Below the pieces are notes generated by a model. The model saw only the letters and a program-made list of their open reading frames with translations, was not told the origin of the DNA and ran no database searches. Below are positions 1 through 5,827 of a DNA stretch of 5,827 bases, in pieces. A program made the translations under genes and the position numbers. The stretch comes from Candidatus Kapaibacterium sp. GTDB taxonomy: Bacteria; Bacteroidota; Ignavibacteria; Kapaibacteriales; UBA2268. How positions within the stretch are numbered: position 1 is the first letter of the stretch; each line of letters begins with the position of its first letter. Where the stretch lies: NCBI GenBank assembly GCA_030835065.1, contig JAUQWR010000324.1, positions 1 through 5,827 on the forward strand, read 5' to 3'.

Positions 1-710
1 TTTTAAAAGCTCATTTGAAAACCTTCTCTGGCACTGTTATTCAGGAAGATGTCGAAAGATTGGCTAATAAAATTGAAAAAATTGCTCCTTTCGATGTTTT
101 TGACGAACAAAGTATGTATTGGGATCAAAATATTGGTCAATTTGATTATACACAATTTGACCCAATCATAAGAAAACTGATCAAAAGCATTACTGAACAG
201 ATCTGGATTCAAGTAAGCTACGACTCCTTATCTAAAGGTAATGAAAAAGAAATTATTATTATGCCTCGTAGAATGTTTTCTTATGCAGGTTCGCTCTATG
301 TGGTTGCTTATGTACCTAAACACAGCTCTCATATAGCTATGGCTATCCAAAATTTTAGTTCTATCAACTATATGGACAAGTATAAAGCTGATCTTCCAAA
401 CTTTGATTTTCTTGAGTGGACTAAATTTCGTTTCGGTGTGTTTTGGGGCGAACCTAAAAAAGTAATGTTCGAAGTAAAAAAAGAATTTGCACATTATTTT
501 AGAAATCGCAAGTGGCATTCTACTCAAAAATTGACTGAAGAAGATAATGGAACACTCGTTATTGAAATGAAAGTTCCGCTTTCTACTGATTTTATTGCTT
601 GGTTGTTAAGTTGGAATCATGCTATTGTGGTATTAAAACCTGCAGAATTGATAAAATCAATCCATGAAACTCTACTTGATAATTTAAGGCAATATGATAC
701 GAATTTCTAA
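1..710 (+). CDS. WYL-domain transcriptional regulator, C-terminal part (5' truncated by window)
   Basis: The reading frame is open to the left edge (first full codon at 3-5), so the gene starts upstream; the TTG at 15-17 is just an internal leucine codon. About 235 residues are visible. The frame resembles YafY/PafBC-type regulators, which have an N-terminal helix-turn-helix (not in view), a central WYL domain that senses a ligand, and a C-terminal WCX domain. The WYL core lies at about nt 165-415: a helix, the strand IWIQVSYD, a segment with MPRRMF (canonical P-x-x-L-like), then LYVVAY at 294-311, which corresponds to the W-Y-L-V-A-Y signature. The WCX part, about 455-690, contains KVMFEVKKEF, a W-H-S-T-Q strand, and the typical end DFIAWLLSWNHAIVVLKPAE followed by a helix. 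The signature tryptophan is Leu here, and the usual R-I of the F-x-L-x-R-I strand appears to be N-F. The frame ends with tandem stops TAA TAA (708-713). Regulator identity is confident; its targets and ligand are unknown. Confidence 0.85.
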   Translation, partial: LKAHLKTFSGTVIQEDVERLANKIEKIAPFDVFDEQSMYWDQNIGQFDYTQFDPIIRKLIKSITEQIWIQVSYDSLSKGNEKEIIIMPRRMFSYAGSLYVVAYVPKHSSHIAMAIQNFSSINYMDKYKADLPNFDFLEWTKFRFGVFWGEPKKVMFEVKKEFAHYFRNRKWHSTQKLTEEDNGTLVIEMKVPLSTDFIAWLLSWNHAIVVLKPAELIKSIHETLLDNLRQYDTNF

Positions 711-732
711 TAATATTCTATTAGATTTTTTG

Positions 733-771
733 ATGGCTGTTATGATTTTTTTCATTACAGCCATTTTTTTT
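733..771 (+). terminator. Rho-independent terminator after the WYL gene
   Basis: The arms ATGGCTGT (733-740) and ACAGCCAT (757-764) are perfectly complementary. After one T-T mismatch the stem continues inward with ATGA (742-745) pairing TCAT (752-755), leaving a T6 loop. A run of eight T follows directly (764-771). It lies 23 bases after the WYL stop codon and isolates that gene from the peptidase gene. There is no A-run on the left flank, so it should work only in the + direction. Confidence 0.9.
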
Positions 772-809
772 GAAACTTTTTAAAAATTTATTCGTAATCC
801 ATACTATTT

Positions 810-856
810 TAGATTTAGGGCAAGCTAAATGTGTGTGAACTTAGCTCTAAAATCTA
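810..856 (+). promoter_or_regulatory. possible imperfect stem-loop in the region upstream of the M13 peptidase gene
   Basis: TAGATTT (810-816) can pair with AAATCTA (850-856), AG (817-818) with CT (847-848) across a one-base bulge, and AGCTAA (823-828) with TTAGCT (841-846), leaving a 12-base loop. The bulge on the left arm is GGCA (819-822). There is no T-run after it, so it is not an intrinsic terminator. Whether it is transcribed depends on a promoter that cannot be placed with confidence; TACTAT at 802-807 is a weak -10 candidate with no good -35. It could be a leader RNA element, a protein-binding inverted repeat, or chance in AT-rich DNA. Confidence 0.25.
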
Positions 857-915
857 GCATATTTAAAAAAAATATGTGATAAATTGTAAAAAATTGTTTT
901 TCAATTTTAATTATT

Positions 916-919
916 AGGG
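916..919 (+). promoter_or_regulatory. Shine-Dalgarno sequence of the M13 peptidase gene
   Basis: AGGG lies 6 bases before the ATG at 926 and supports that start. A small AT hairpin (AAAATTG 890-896, T5 loop, CAATTTT 902-908) sits just upstream and leaves the site exposed. Confidence 0.65.
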
Positions 920-925
920 TATAGT

Positions 926-2980
926 ATGTTTATTAAGAAAAGCCACATTTTTGCGGCAGGTCTTATGATGGCTTCTTTGATTTCCTCTTGTGGCAAATCA
1001 TCTTTGAGCCATAGTGATGGCGTTAAAGCTATCGATCCAAAAAATATGGACACTACAATCAGTGCCGGCGATGATTTCTTCAAATATGCCAACGGTGCTT
1101 GGATGAAGTCCAATCCAATTCCGGATGAATATTCTAGATGGGGTGCATTCAATATTCTTCAGGAAGATAATAATAAGAATTTGCGCTCAATTATGGAAGA
1201 TGCTGCTAAGAATCCTGGCTCTAAAGGTTCAAATAAGCAAAAAATCGGTGATATGTTTGCTGCCGGTATGGATTCTGCTGCTATCGAAAAAAATGGTTTA
1301 GCTCCTATCAAAGCAGAATTAGATAAAATTGCTGCTATTAAATCTACTGACGATCTTGCTTCAATCATTGCTGACTTACACAAAAAAGGTGTAAATCCTC
1401 TTTTTGGTGTTTATTCTGGTCAAGATGAAAAAAATTCTGAAATGGTTATTTTCCAATTGGCTCAAGGCGGTCTAGGTATGGGAAACCGCGATTATTATAC
1501 TGAGCAAGATGCTCGCTCTAAAGAATTAAGAATTAAGTACGTTGAGTTTATCGGTAAATTATTTGAATTGGCTGATAAAAATCCTACAACTGCAAAATCA
1601 AATAGCGAAGCTATCATGGCTTTGGAAACTAAATTGGCTAATACTTCTATGACTATGCTCGAACAAAGAGATCCTCAAAAAACTTATAATAAAATTGATC
1701 TTGCTAAACTTCAAAAAATGTGTCCGGCATTCAATTGGAATGCATATTTCAATGGTATTGGTTTAGCTAATCCCGGTGATATTAACGTTACTTCTGTTAA
1801 ATTCTTCTCCGGTATTTCTAAAATCATTAAAGAAACTCCTATCGAAGTATGGAAAGAATATTTAAGATTTAATGTATTAAATGTAATGGCAGACTATTTG
1901 CCAAATGATTATGTAAATCTTAATTTTGACTTCTATGGCAAGACTTTCTCAGGAAGTAAAAAAATTAAAGATAGATGGAAAAGAGTTTTAGAAACTACTA
2001 ATTCTGCTTTAGGCGAAGCTGTGGGCCAGGTTTATGTAGAAAAATTCTTCCCTGCAGAAGCTAAAAAGAAAATGTTAGTATTAGTTGAAAATTTAAGAAA
2101 AGCATTGGATGAAAGAATTCAAAACTTAGCTTGGATGAGTGCTGAAACAAAAGTTAAAGCTAAAGAAAAATTAGCAAAAATGAAAGTTAAAATTGGCTAT
2201 CCTGATAAATGGAGAGATTATTCAGGTCTTGATATTGACAAATCTAAAGGCTTTTCTGCTTTGATTATGGCTTCTAATGAATTCGAATTCAATTATATGA
2301 TGAGCAAAGTTGGAAAACCTGTCGATAGAGGCGAATGGCACATGACTCCTCAAACAGTTAATGCTTATTATAGCCCTAATATGAATGAAATCGTATTTCC
2401 TGCTGCTATTCTTCAACCTCCATTCTTCTTCAAAGATGGTGATGATGCAGTAAATTATGGTGGTATCGGTGCGGTTATTGGTCATGAAATGACTCATGGT
2501 TTCGACGATCAAGGCAGACAATATGATGCTAATGGCAATTTAAATGATTGGTGGACAAAAGAAGATGCTGAAAACTTTAAAAAGCAAACTCAACCTCTTG
2601 TAGATCAATTTAATAAATTTGTTGAATTAGATTCATTATATGTTAATGGTGAATTGACTTTAGGCGAAAATATTGCTGATATTGGTGGCATTACAGTAGC
2701 TCATGTGGCTCTTCAAAAAGCTTTGAAAGAAAGCAAATTTAATGAGAAAATCGATGGATTTACTCAAGATCAGAGATTCTTGTTGTCTTGGGCTCAAGTA
2801 TGGCGCTCTAATATTCGTCCTGAAGAATTGAAACGCAGATTGAAAGACGACGTTCATTCTCCAGCTGATGCCAGAGTAAATGGTGTAATGCCAAACTTCA
2901 AACCTTATTATGAAGCTTTCGACGTTAAACCTAATAATAAGTTATTCAGACCTGAAGCTGAAAGAGTTGTTATTTGGTAA
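926..2980 (+). CDS. pepO: M13-family zinc metallopeptidase (neprilysin/PepO-type endopeptidase), predicted lipoprotein
   Basis: This is a complete 684-residue protein of normal length for the bacterial M13 family, which cleaves short to medium peptides on the amino side of hydrophobic residues. Residues 1-22 form a lipoprotein signal: basic FIKK, a hydrophobic stretch, and lipobox I-S-S-C with Cys22 as the lipidated residue, placing it in the cell envelope. The N-terminal M13 domain starts near residue 40, with the typical GDDFFKYANGAW segment, and includes GMGNRDYY. The catalytic domain has the substrate-binding N479-A480-Y481-Y482, the zinc motif HEMTH (His520, Glu521, His524) and ENIAD (third zinc ligand Glu581, with Asp585). 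DVHSP supplies His644, and Arg650 lies six residues on, matching neprilysin His711 and Arg717. The protein ends in V-V-I-W, keeping the terminal Trp of the C-x-x-W ending but not its Cys. All catalytic residues are present, so it should be active. It is flanked by terminators, so it is probably monocistronic. The family call is very firm; the symbol pepO is by similarity of type only. Confidence 0.96.
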   Translation: MFIKKSHIFAAGLMMASLISSCGKSSLSHSDGVKAIDPKNMDTTISAGDDFFKYANGAWMKSNPIPDEYSRWGAFNILQEDNNKNLRSIMEDAAKNPGSKGSNKQKIGDMFAAGMDSAAIEKNGLAPIKAELDKIAAIKSTDDLASIIADLHKKGVNPLFGVYSGQDEKNSEMVIFQLAQGGLGMGNRDYYTEQDARSKELRIKYVEFIGKLFELADKNPTTAKSNSEAIMALETKLANTSMTMLEQRDPQKTYNKIDLAKLQKMCPAFNWNAYFNGIGLANPGDINVTSVKFFSGISKIIKETPIEVWKEYLRFNVLNVMADYLPNDYVNLNFDFYGKTFSGSKKIKDRWKRVLETTNSALGEAVGQVYVEKFFPAEAKKKMLVLVENLRKALDERIQNLAWMSAETKVKAKEKLAKMKVKIGYPDKWRDYSGLDIDKSKGFSALIMASNEFEFNYMMSKVGKPVDRGEWHMTPQTVNAYYSPNMNEIVFPAAILQPPFFFKDGDDAVNYGGIGAVIGHEMTHGFDDQGRQYDANGNLNDWWTKEDAENFKKQTQPLVDQFNKFVELDSLYVNGELTLGENIADIGGITVAHVALQKALKESKFNEKIDGFTQDQRFLLSWAQVWRSNIRPEELKRRLKDDVHSPADARVNGVMPNFKPYYEAFDVKPNNKLFRPEAERVVIW

Positions 2981-3005
2981 TTTTAAAAAATTTGATTATT
3001 TGTAC

Positions 3006-3032
3006 AGAGCTGCCTTAGGGCAGCTTTTTTTT
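3006..3032 (+). terminator. Rho-independent terminator after the M13 peptidase gene
   Basis: AGCTGCC (3008-3014) pairs perfectly with GGCAGCT (3019-3025) around a TTAG loop. The stem extends outward by a G-T and an A-T pair, and a run of eight T occupies 3025-3032. It begins 25 bases after the peptidase stop codon and separates that gene from the OmpA-like gene. Confidence 0.92.
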
Positions 3033-3050
3033 ATTATAGTAATATTATAG
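3032..3050. repeat. 8-bp direct repeat TATTATAG upstream of the OmpA-like gene
   Basis: TATTATAG occurs at 3032-3039 and again at 3043-3050, so the copies are 11 bp apart, about one helical turn. They lie directly after the terminator and 75 bases or more before the start of the OmpA-like gene, where its promoter should be. They could be an operator half-site pair or overlapping -10-like hexamers, but in DNA this AT-rich chance is a real alternative. Confidence 0.3.
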
Positions 3051-3115
3051 AATAATAAATTTATACATTCGTTTAGAATTATAAATAAAACCAAACAATT
3101 TGAATGCTAAACAAT

Positions 3116-3119
3116 GGGG
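3116..3119 (+). promoter_or_regulatory. Shine-Dalgarno-like GGGG that decides the OmpA-like gene start
   Basis: GGGG lies 5 bases before the ATG at 3125. The in-frame ATG at 3104 has no purine-rich sequence before it and would put seven extra residues in front of a textbook signal peptide. The start at 3125 is therefore preferred. Confidence 0.6.
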
Positions 3120-3124
3120 TGTTT

Positions 3125-5173
3125 ATGAAAAAACTCTACTTATTGCTATTTATAATATTTACTAATCTACCAATTAATGCGCAAGACAATTTAATATCAA
3201 AATTCGGTTTTGAATTTGGTTATGGCATTAATATGCATAATTCGGAGTTTAGTAATGTTGGTATCATTCCGAGCTGTTGCCCAATTTATGATGGAGGTAA
3301 TGGTAATGGATTTTCTTTAGGTTTATTCTATGAACTACCTTTAGCTAAATCATTTTCTTTAGGACTTAAGACGGAATATGCCAGTCTCGATGCAGTTTTA
3401 GAAAACGATGAATTAAAACTTTTTGGTGATGATGGGAATAAAGTACAAGGTAATTTGAATTATAGAATTGATTCAAAAATCAATAAACTTGCTCTAATCC
3501 CTTATGCATCAATAAGATTTAGTTCTAAACTGAGTTTAAACTTAGGTTTTTCTTTGGATTATCTCAATAAAGCTGATATGAATCAGAGAGAAAAGATTAG
3601 TTCTCCCGATAATTTGGTTTTCAAGGATAATAATTCAAATACAAGAAATATATATGATGGCGAGATTGATGGTCTGAATGCTTTGAATTATTCTATTTAT
3701 GCTTCTATTAAATATGATTTCTTTTTGGATAAATCACAAAATTATTGCCTTACTCCATCGATTTCTGCTAATTATGGTCTTAGTGATATTGCAAAAAATA
3801 CAAATTGGTCGATAAATTCGATTAGATTTAATGTTGGTTTTGCTTATAATCTAATTGAAGAAGAGCCTATTCCTGAACCTAAAAAGGAATTGTATCTGCC
3901 AAAACCAAATATTGTGAAGCAAAAGCCAGCTACTCCATTTAAACCCAAATCGGCAGAACTTAAAAGAATCTCTGATTTGAAACTTGATATTAGTGCTGTT
4001 GGTGTGAATGATAATGGATTAGAAACTCCTGACTTGCAAGTAGTTAGAATTGAAGAATTCTTATCTACAAATGTCCAACCTCTTTTGTCATATATTTTCT
4101 TTGATGAAAATACTTATGATATTCCAAATAGATTAGAAATAATGAGTAGTTCTGAAACTAATCAATTTGGAATAAATTCTTTAAAAAATTTAGATGCTCT
4201 GGAAACATATAAAAAAATATTAAATATTATTGGCTGGAGACTTAATCAAATTAAAGATGCCGACTTGACGATTACTGGATGCAATTCAGACGAAAATTTG
4301 GAAAAATCTAATTTGAGTCTTTCTGAAAAAAGAGCAGAAATACTTAAATCATACCTGACTAATGTTTGGAGTATTAATCCTGATAGAATTAAAATTCAAA
4401 AAAGAAACTTACCAGAAAAACCAAGTTCTTCGGCTCATAACGACGGTATTCAAGAAAATCGTCGGGCTGAATTTAGTTCTAATAATGAAAGAATTCTTGA
4501 ACCAGTTATTATTGAAGATACTTTACGAACTGCTAATCCTCCTATTTTAAGATTTAAAACTTCATTTAGTTCTTCTGTTCCTATAAAAGAATGGAGACTT
4601 TTTGTTTTGCATGAAGGGCAAACTATTAAAGAATTTGAAGGTAAAGGTAGTATTCCACCGCAAATTGATTGGCTCTTAACTAAAGACTTGACCAATAGTT
4701 CAATTAATTGGAAGAAAGTTGAATATGTATTGACTGCTAAAGACAATGATAACAATGAAAACGAAACAGATTTGAAATCTATCAATGTAAATGCTGTATC
4801 AATTCAAAAGAAGAGAGATGAAGGCAAAAAAGATAAGTCTATCGATAAATATAGTTTGATATTATTTGATTTCAATTCGGCAGAATTAACTGCACCAAAT
4901 AAGAAAATTGCAAATCTGATAAAACAAAAAATATCATCTGAAGCGGATATTAACATTTATGGATATGCTGATCGTTCTGGAATTGCTCAGAGAAATCAGC
5001 AATTGGCTGAAGACAGAGCAAAAGCAAGCGCAAATGCAATAAGCAGACCCGATTCGAAGATCCATCCTATTGGCTCTTCTCAGTTAATATACGACAATAA
5101 TTTGCCAGAAGGCAGATTTTATAGCCGAACAGTTACAATTATTGTTGAATCAACAATTAGTAATAAGGAGTAA
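3125..5173 (+). CDS. outer-membrane OmpA-family protein with two OmpA-like domains
   Basis: The 682-residue protein starts with a signal peptide (MKK, a hydrophobic core, then N-A before Q20). Residues of about 25-244 have alternating aromatic/polar strands ending in Phe, Tyr or Leu, typical of an outer-membrane beta-barrel, with a vicinal cysteine pair S-C-C-P at 50-53. A proline/lysine-rich linker (about 245-280) leads to a first OmpA-like domain (about 317-450): YIFFDENTYDIP, NLSLSEKRAEIL, and a closing ENRRAEF (444-450). Next comes a beta-sandwich-like piece (about 459-560; WRLFVLHEGQTIKEFEGKG), resembling FlgD/Ig-like modules. A lysine-rich stretch precedes a second OmpA-like domain (about 576-676): LILFDFNSAEL, GYADRSG, NQQLAEDRAKA, ending SRTVTIIVES. 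Asp616 and Arg631 in domain 2 have the 15-residue spacing of the peptidoglycan (diaminopimelate) binding pair of Acinetobacter OmpA. Domain 1 has Ser388 where that Asp should be, although Arg403 is kept. Likely role: tethering the outer membrane to the cell wall, possibly supporting an exported partner. The domain calls are firm; exact boundaries and function are inferred. Confidence 0.88.
   Translation: MKKLYLLLFIIFTNLPINAQDNLISKFGFEFGYGINMHNSEFSNVGIIPSCCPIYDGGNGNGFSLGLFYELPLAKSFSLGLKTEYASLDAVLENDELKLFGDDGNKVQGNLNYRIDSKINKLALIPYASIRFSSKLSLNLGFSLDYLNKADMNQREKISSPDNLVFKDNNSNTRNIYDGEIDGLNALNYSIYASIKYDFFLDKSQNYCLTPSISANYGLSDIAKNTNWSINSIRFNVGFAYNLIEEEPIPEPKKELYLPKPNIVKQKPATPFKPKSAELKRISDLKLDISAVGVNDNGLETPDLQVVRIEEFLSTNVQPLLSYIFFDENTYDIPNRLEIMSSSETNQFGINSLKNLDALETYKKILNIIGWRLNQIKDADLTITGCNSDENLEKSNLSLSEKRAEILKSYLTNVWSINPDRIKIQKRNLPEKPSSSAHNDGIQENRRAEFSSNNERILEPVIIEDTLRTANPPILRFKTSFSSSVPIKEWRLFVLHEGQTIKEFEGKGSIPPQIDWLLTKDLTNSSINWKKVEYVLTAKDNDNNENETDLKSINVNAVSIQKKRDEGKKDKSIDKYSLILFDFNSAELTAPNKKIANLIKQKISSEADINIYGYADRSGIAQRNQQLAEDRAKASANAISRPDSKIHPIGSSQLIYDNNLPEGRFYSRTVTIIVESTISNKE
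5165..5170 (+). promoter_or_regulatory. strong Shine-Dalgarno AAGGAG inside the end of the OmpA-like gene
   Basis: AAGGAG is exactly the last two sense codons (Lys-Glu) of the upstream gene. It stands 5 bases before the ATG at 5176, with the stop codon TAA in the spacer. This arrangement points to translational coupling and fixes the start of the downstream gene. Confidence 0.85.
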
Positions 5174-5175
5174 TC

Positions 5176-5827
5176 ATGAAAAAGAATATATTTTATCAAT
5201 TGTTGATATTACTGCTTGTTTTTTCGGCGGATTTAAATGCTCAAATGTTTACTGATATCAACCCTTTTCCGGCGCATCAAAATGGTTTGATTATTCAAGC
5301 GAGATTTGTTGATATTGATGCTGATGGTTGGCTTGATGTGGTTGCTGATAGAATGGTTTATATGAATCAAAAAAATGGTACATTCAAGCCATTATACATT
5401 TATCCAATTGCAAATAATTTAAATTATTTCAATGGAACATTCAACTCTTTCTTTTTTGATTATGATGGCGATAATGATATGGATATGCTTATATGCTATC
5501 AGTCAAATGATAATTCAAAAAATACTAAGATTTTAAGGAATGATGGTAAAATATTTGATGATAGAATTGAATTTGTAGAAGTTCAAACTCTTAAAGGAGT
5601 CACAGGTTCTCCTCGGTCGGTATGCTTTGGAGATTATGACAATGATGGCGATATTGATATAGCTTTAAGTGGTTCTGCTGGTGTCGATCCGGATTACAAA
5701 CCAATTACCTTAATTTATAAGAATAATAACGGCAATTTTGTAGAACAAACAATCGATCTTCGAAATGTGAGAGCTGGAAGTTTAGCTTGGATTGATTACG
5801 ATAATGATGCAGATTTAGATTTGTTGA
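5176..5827 (+). CDS. exported FG-GAP/VCBS-repeat protein, N-terminal part (3' truncated by window)
   Basis: An ATG two bases after the OmpA-like stop opens a frame with no stop to the window edge (217 codons). Residues 1-22 form a signal peptide: MKKN, a hydrophobic core, and L-N-A before Gln23. The rest carries four acidic calcium-binding-type loops of the pattern D-x-D-x-D-G-x-x-D, spaced 49, 58 and 54 residues apart: VDIDADGWLDVV (D46-D54), FDYDGDNDMDML (D95-D103), GDYDNDGDIDIAL (D153-D161) and IDYDNDADLDLL (D207-D215). Between them are I-L-R-N-D-G and I-Y-K-N-N-N-G strands, the usual 'text/number of a repeat blade' pattern of VCBS/FG-GAP proteins, which fold as beta-propellers. In loops two and four the Gly is Asn and Ala. 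Such proteins in FCB bacteria are often large and carry a C-terminal sorting domain for type IX secretion, but that end is outside the window. It is probably co-transcribed with the OmpA-like gene. Surface or secreted adhesin/binding role is inference. Confidence 0.87.
   Translation, partial: MKKNIFYQLLILLLVFSADLNAQMFTDINPFPAHQNGLIIQARFVDIDADGWLDVVADRMVYMNQKNGTFKPLYIYPIANNLNYFNGTFNSFFFDYDGDNDMDMLICYQSNDNSKNTKILRNDGKIFDDRIEFVEVQTLKGVTGSPRSVCFGDYDNDGDIDIALSGSAGVDPDYKPITLIYKNNNGNFVEQTIDLRNVRAGSLAWIDYDNDADLDLL

Noticed and set aside
15..17. TTG at 15 as the start of the first gene
   Set aside because: The frame stays open upstream to the window edge and the protein would lack the DNA-binding half expected of a WYL regulator; the gene is cut by the window.
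3..212. Minus-strand frame of 69 codons opposite the WYL gene
   Set aside because: It lies wholly within a well-supported coding region, has low-complexity composition with no recognisable domain, and no ribosome binding site of note.
228..527. Minus-strand frame of 99 codons opposite the WYL domain
   Set aside because: Antisense shadow: the + strand frame has clear family motifs over the same bases.
907..1383. Two minus-strand frames opposite the start of the M13 peptidase gene (907-1152 and 1159-1383)
   Set aside because: Both are mirror frames of codon-biased sequence; one even overlaps the ribosome binding site of the real gene.
2222..2857. Two minus-strand frames opposite the M13 catalytic domain (2222-2521 and 2660-2857)
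   Set aside because: The + strand encodes HEMTH and ENIAD here; the antisense frames show no features of their own.
3080..3085. TATAAA as a -10 box of the OmpA-like gene
   Set aside because: No acceptable -35 at 16-18 bp upstream, no TAnnTTTG-type Bacteroidota promoter, and such hexamers are expected by chance in this AT-rich stretch.
3104..3106. ATG at 3104 as the start of the OmpA-like gene
   Set aside because: No Shine-Dalgarno before it, and it would place seven residues ahead of the typical M-K-K signal peptide start at 3125, which has GGGG at a good distance.
4362..4785. A + strand frame at 4362-4550 and a minus-strand frame at 4450-4785 inside the OmpA-like gene
   Set aside because: Alternate frames of the OmpA-like gene without ribosome binding sites or recognisable motifs; the overlapped region is well conserved in type with OmpA.
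1..5827. CRISPR array, tRNA, insertion sequence or phage signature
   Set aside because: No spaced repeat array, no tRNA-like cloverleaf with CCA end, no transposase motif and no terminal inverted repeats were seen; the genes are ordinary chromosomal envelope and regulator genes.

Overview
The window is a strongly AT-rich stretch of bacterial chromosome. All four recognisable genes lie on the + strand, separated by short intergenic regions with clear Rho-independent terminators. Three encode envelope or exported proteins: a lipoprotein M13 metallopeptidase, an outer-membrane barrel protein with two OmpA-like domains, and an exported FG-GAP/VCBS-repeat protein. This mix, low G+C and an N-terminal barrel with a vicinal-cysteine S-C-C-P motif suggest the FCB group (Bacteroidota/Chlorobiota/Ignavibacteriota, possibly a Kapabacteria-like lineage). 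Usable Shine-Dalgarno sequences, especially AAGGAG before the last gene, fit Chlorobiota/Ignavibacteriota-type lineages better than core Bacteroidota, which rarely use them. The taxonomy is inference; no rRNA or other marker is present.

Layout: (1) 1-710, the 3' part of a WYL-domain transcriptional regulator gene whose start lies before the window, followed by a strong terminator at 733-771. (2) 711-925, an intergenic region with that terminator and two possible leader hairpins. (3) 926-2980, a complete gene for a 684-residue M13 (neprilysin/PepO-type) zinc endopeptidase with a lipoprotein signal, followed by a terminator at 3006-3032. (4) 3033-3124, a short AT-rich promoter-like region with an 8-bp direct repeat. 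(5) 3125-5173, a gene for a 682-residue OmpA-family protein: signal peptide, barrel, proline-rich linker, OmpA-like domain, beta-sandwich-like domain, second OmpA-like domain. (6) 5176 to the window end, the first 217 codons of an FG-GAP/VCBS-repeat exported protein, two bases after the OmpA stop codon.

The terminators make the WYL gene and the peptidase gene separate transcription units. The OmpA-like gene and the FG-GAP gene almost certainly form one operon: the ribosome binding site of the second is embedded in the last two sense codons of the first, so translation is probably coupled. The regulator and the peptidase show no evident functional link to that operon. Nothing here amounts to a new defence or mobile system. 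The most interesting feature is the tandem OmpA arrangement, in which only the second domain keeps both canonical peptidoglycan-binding residues.
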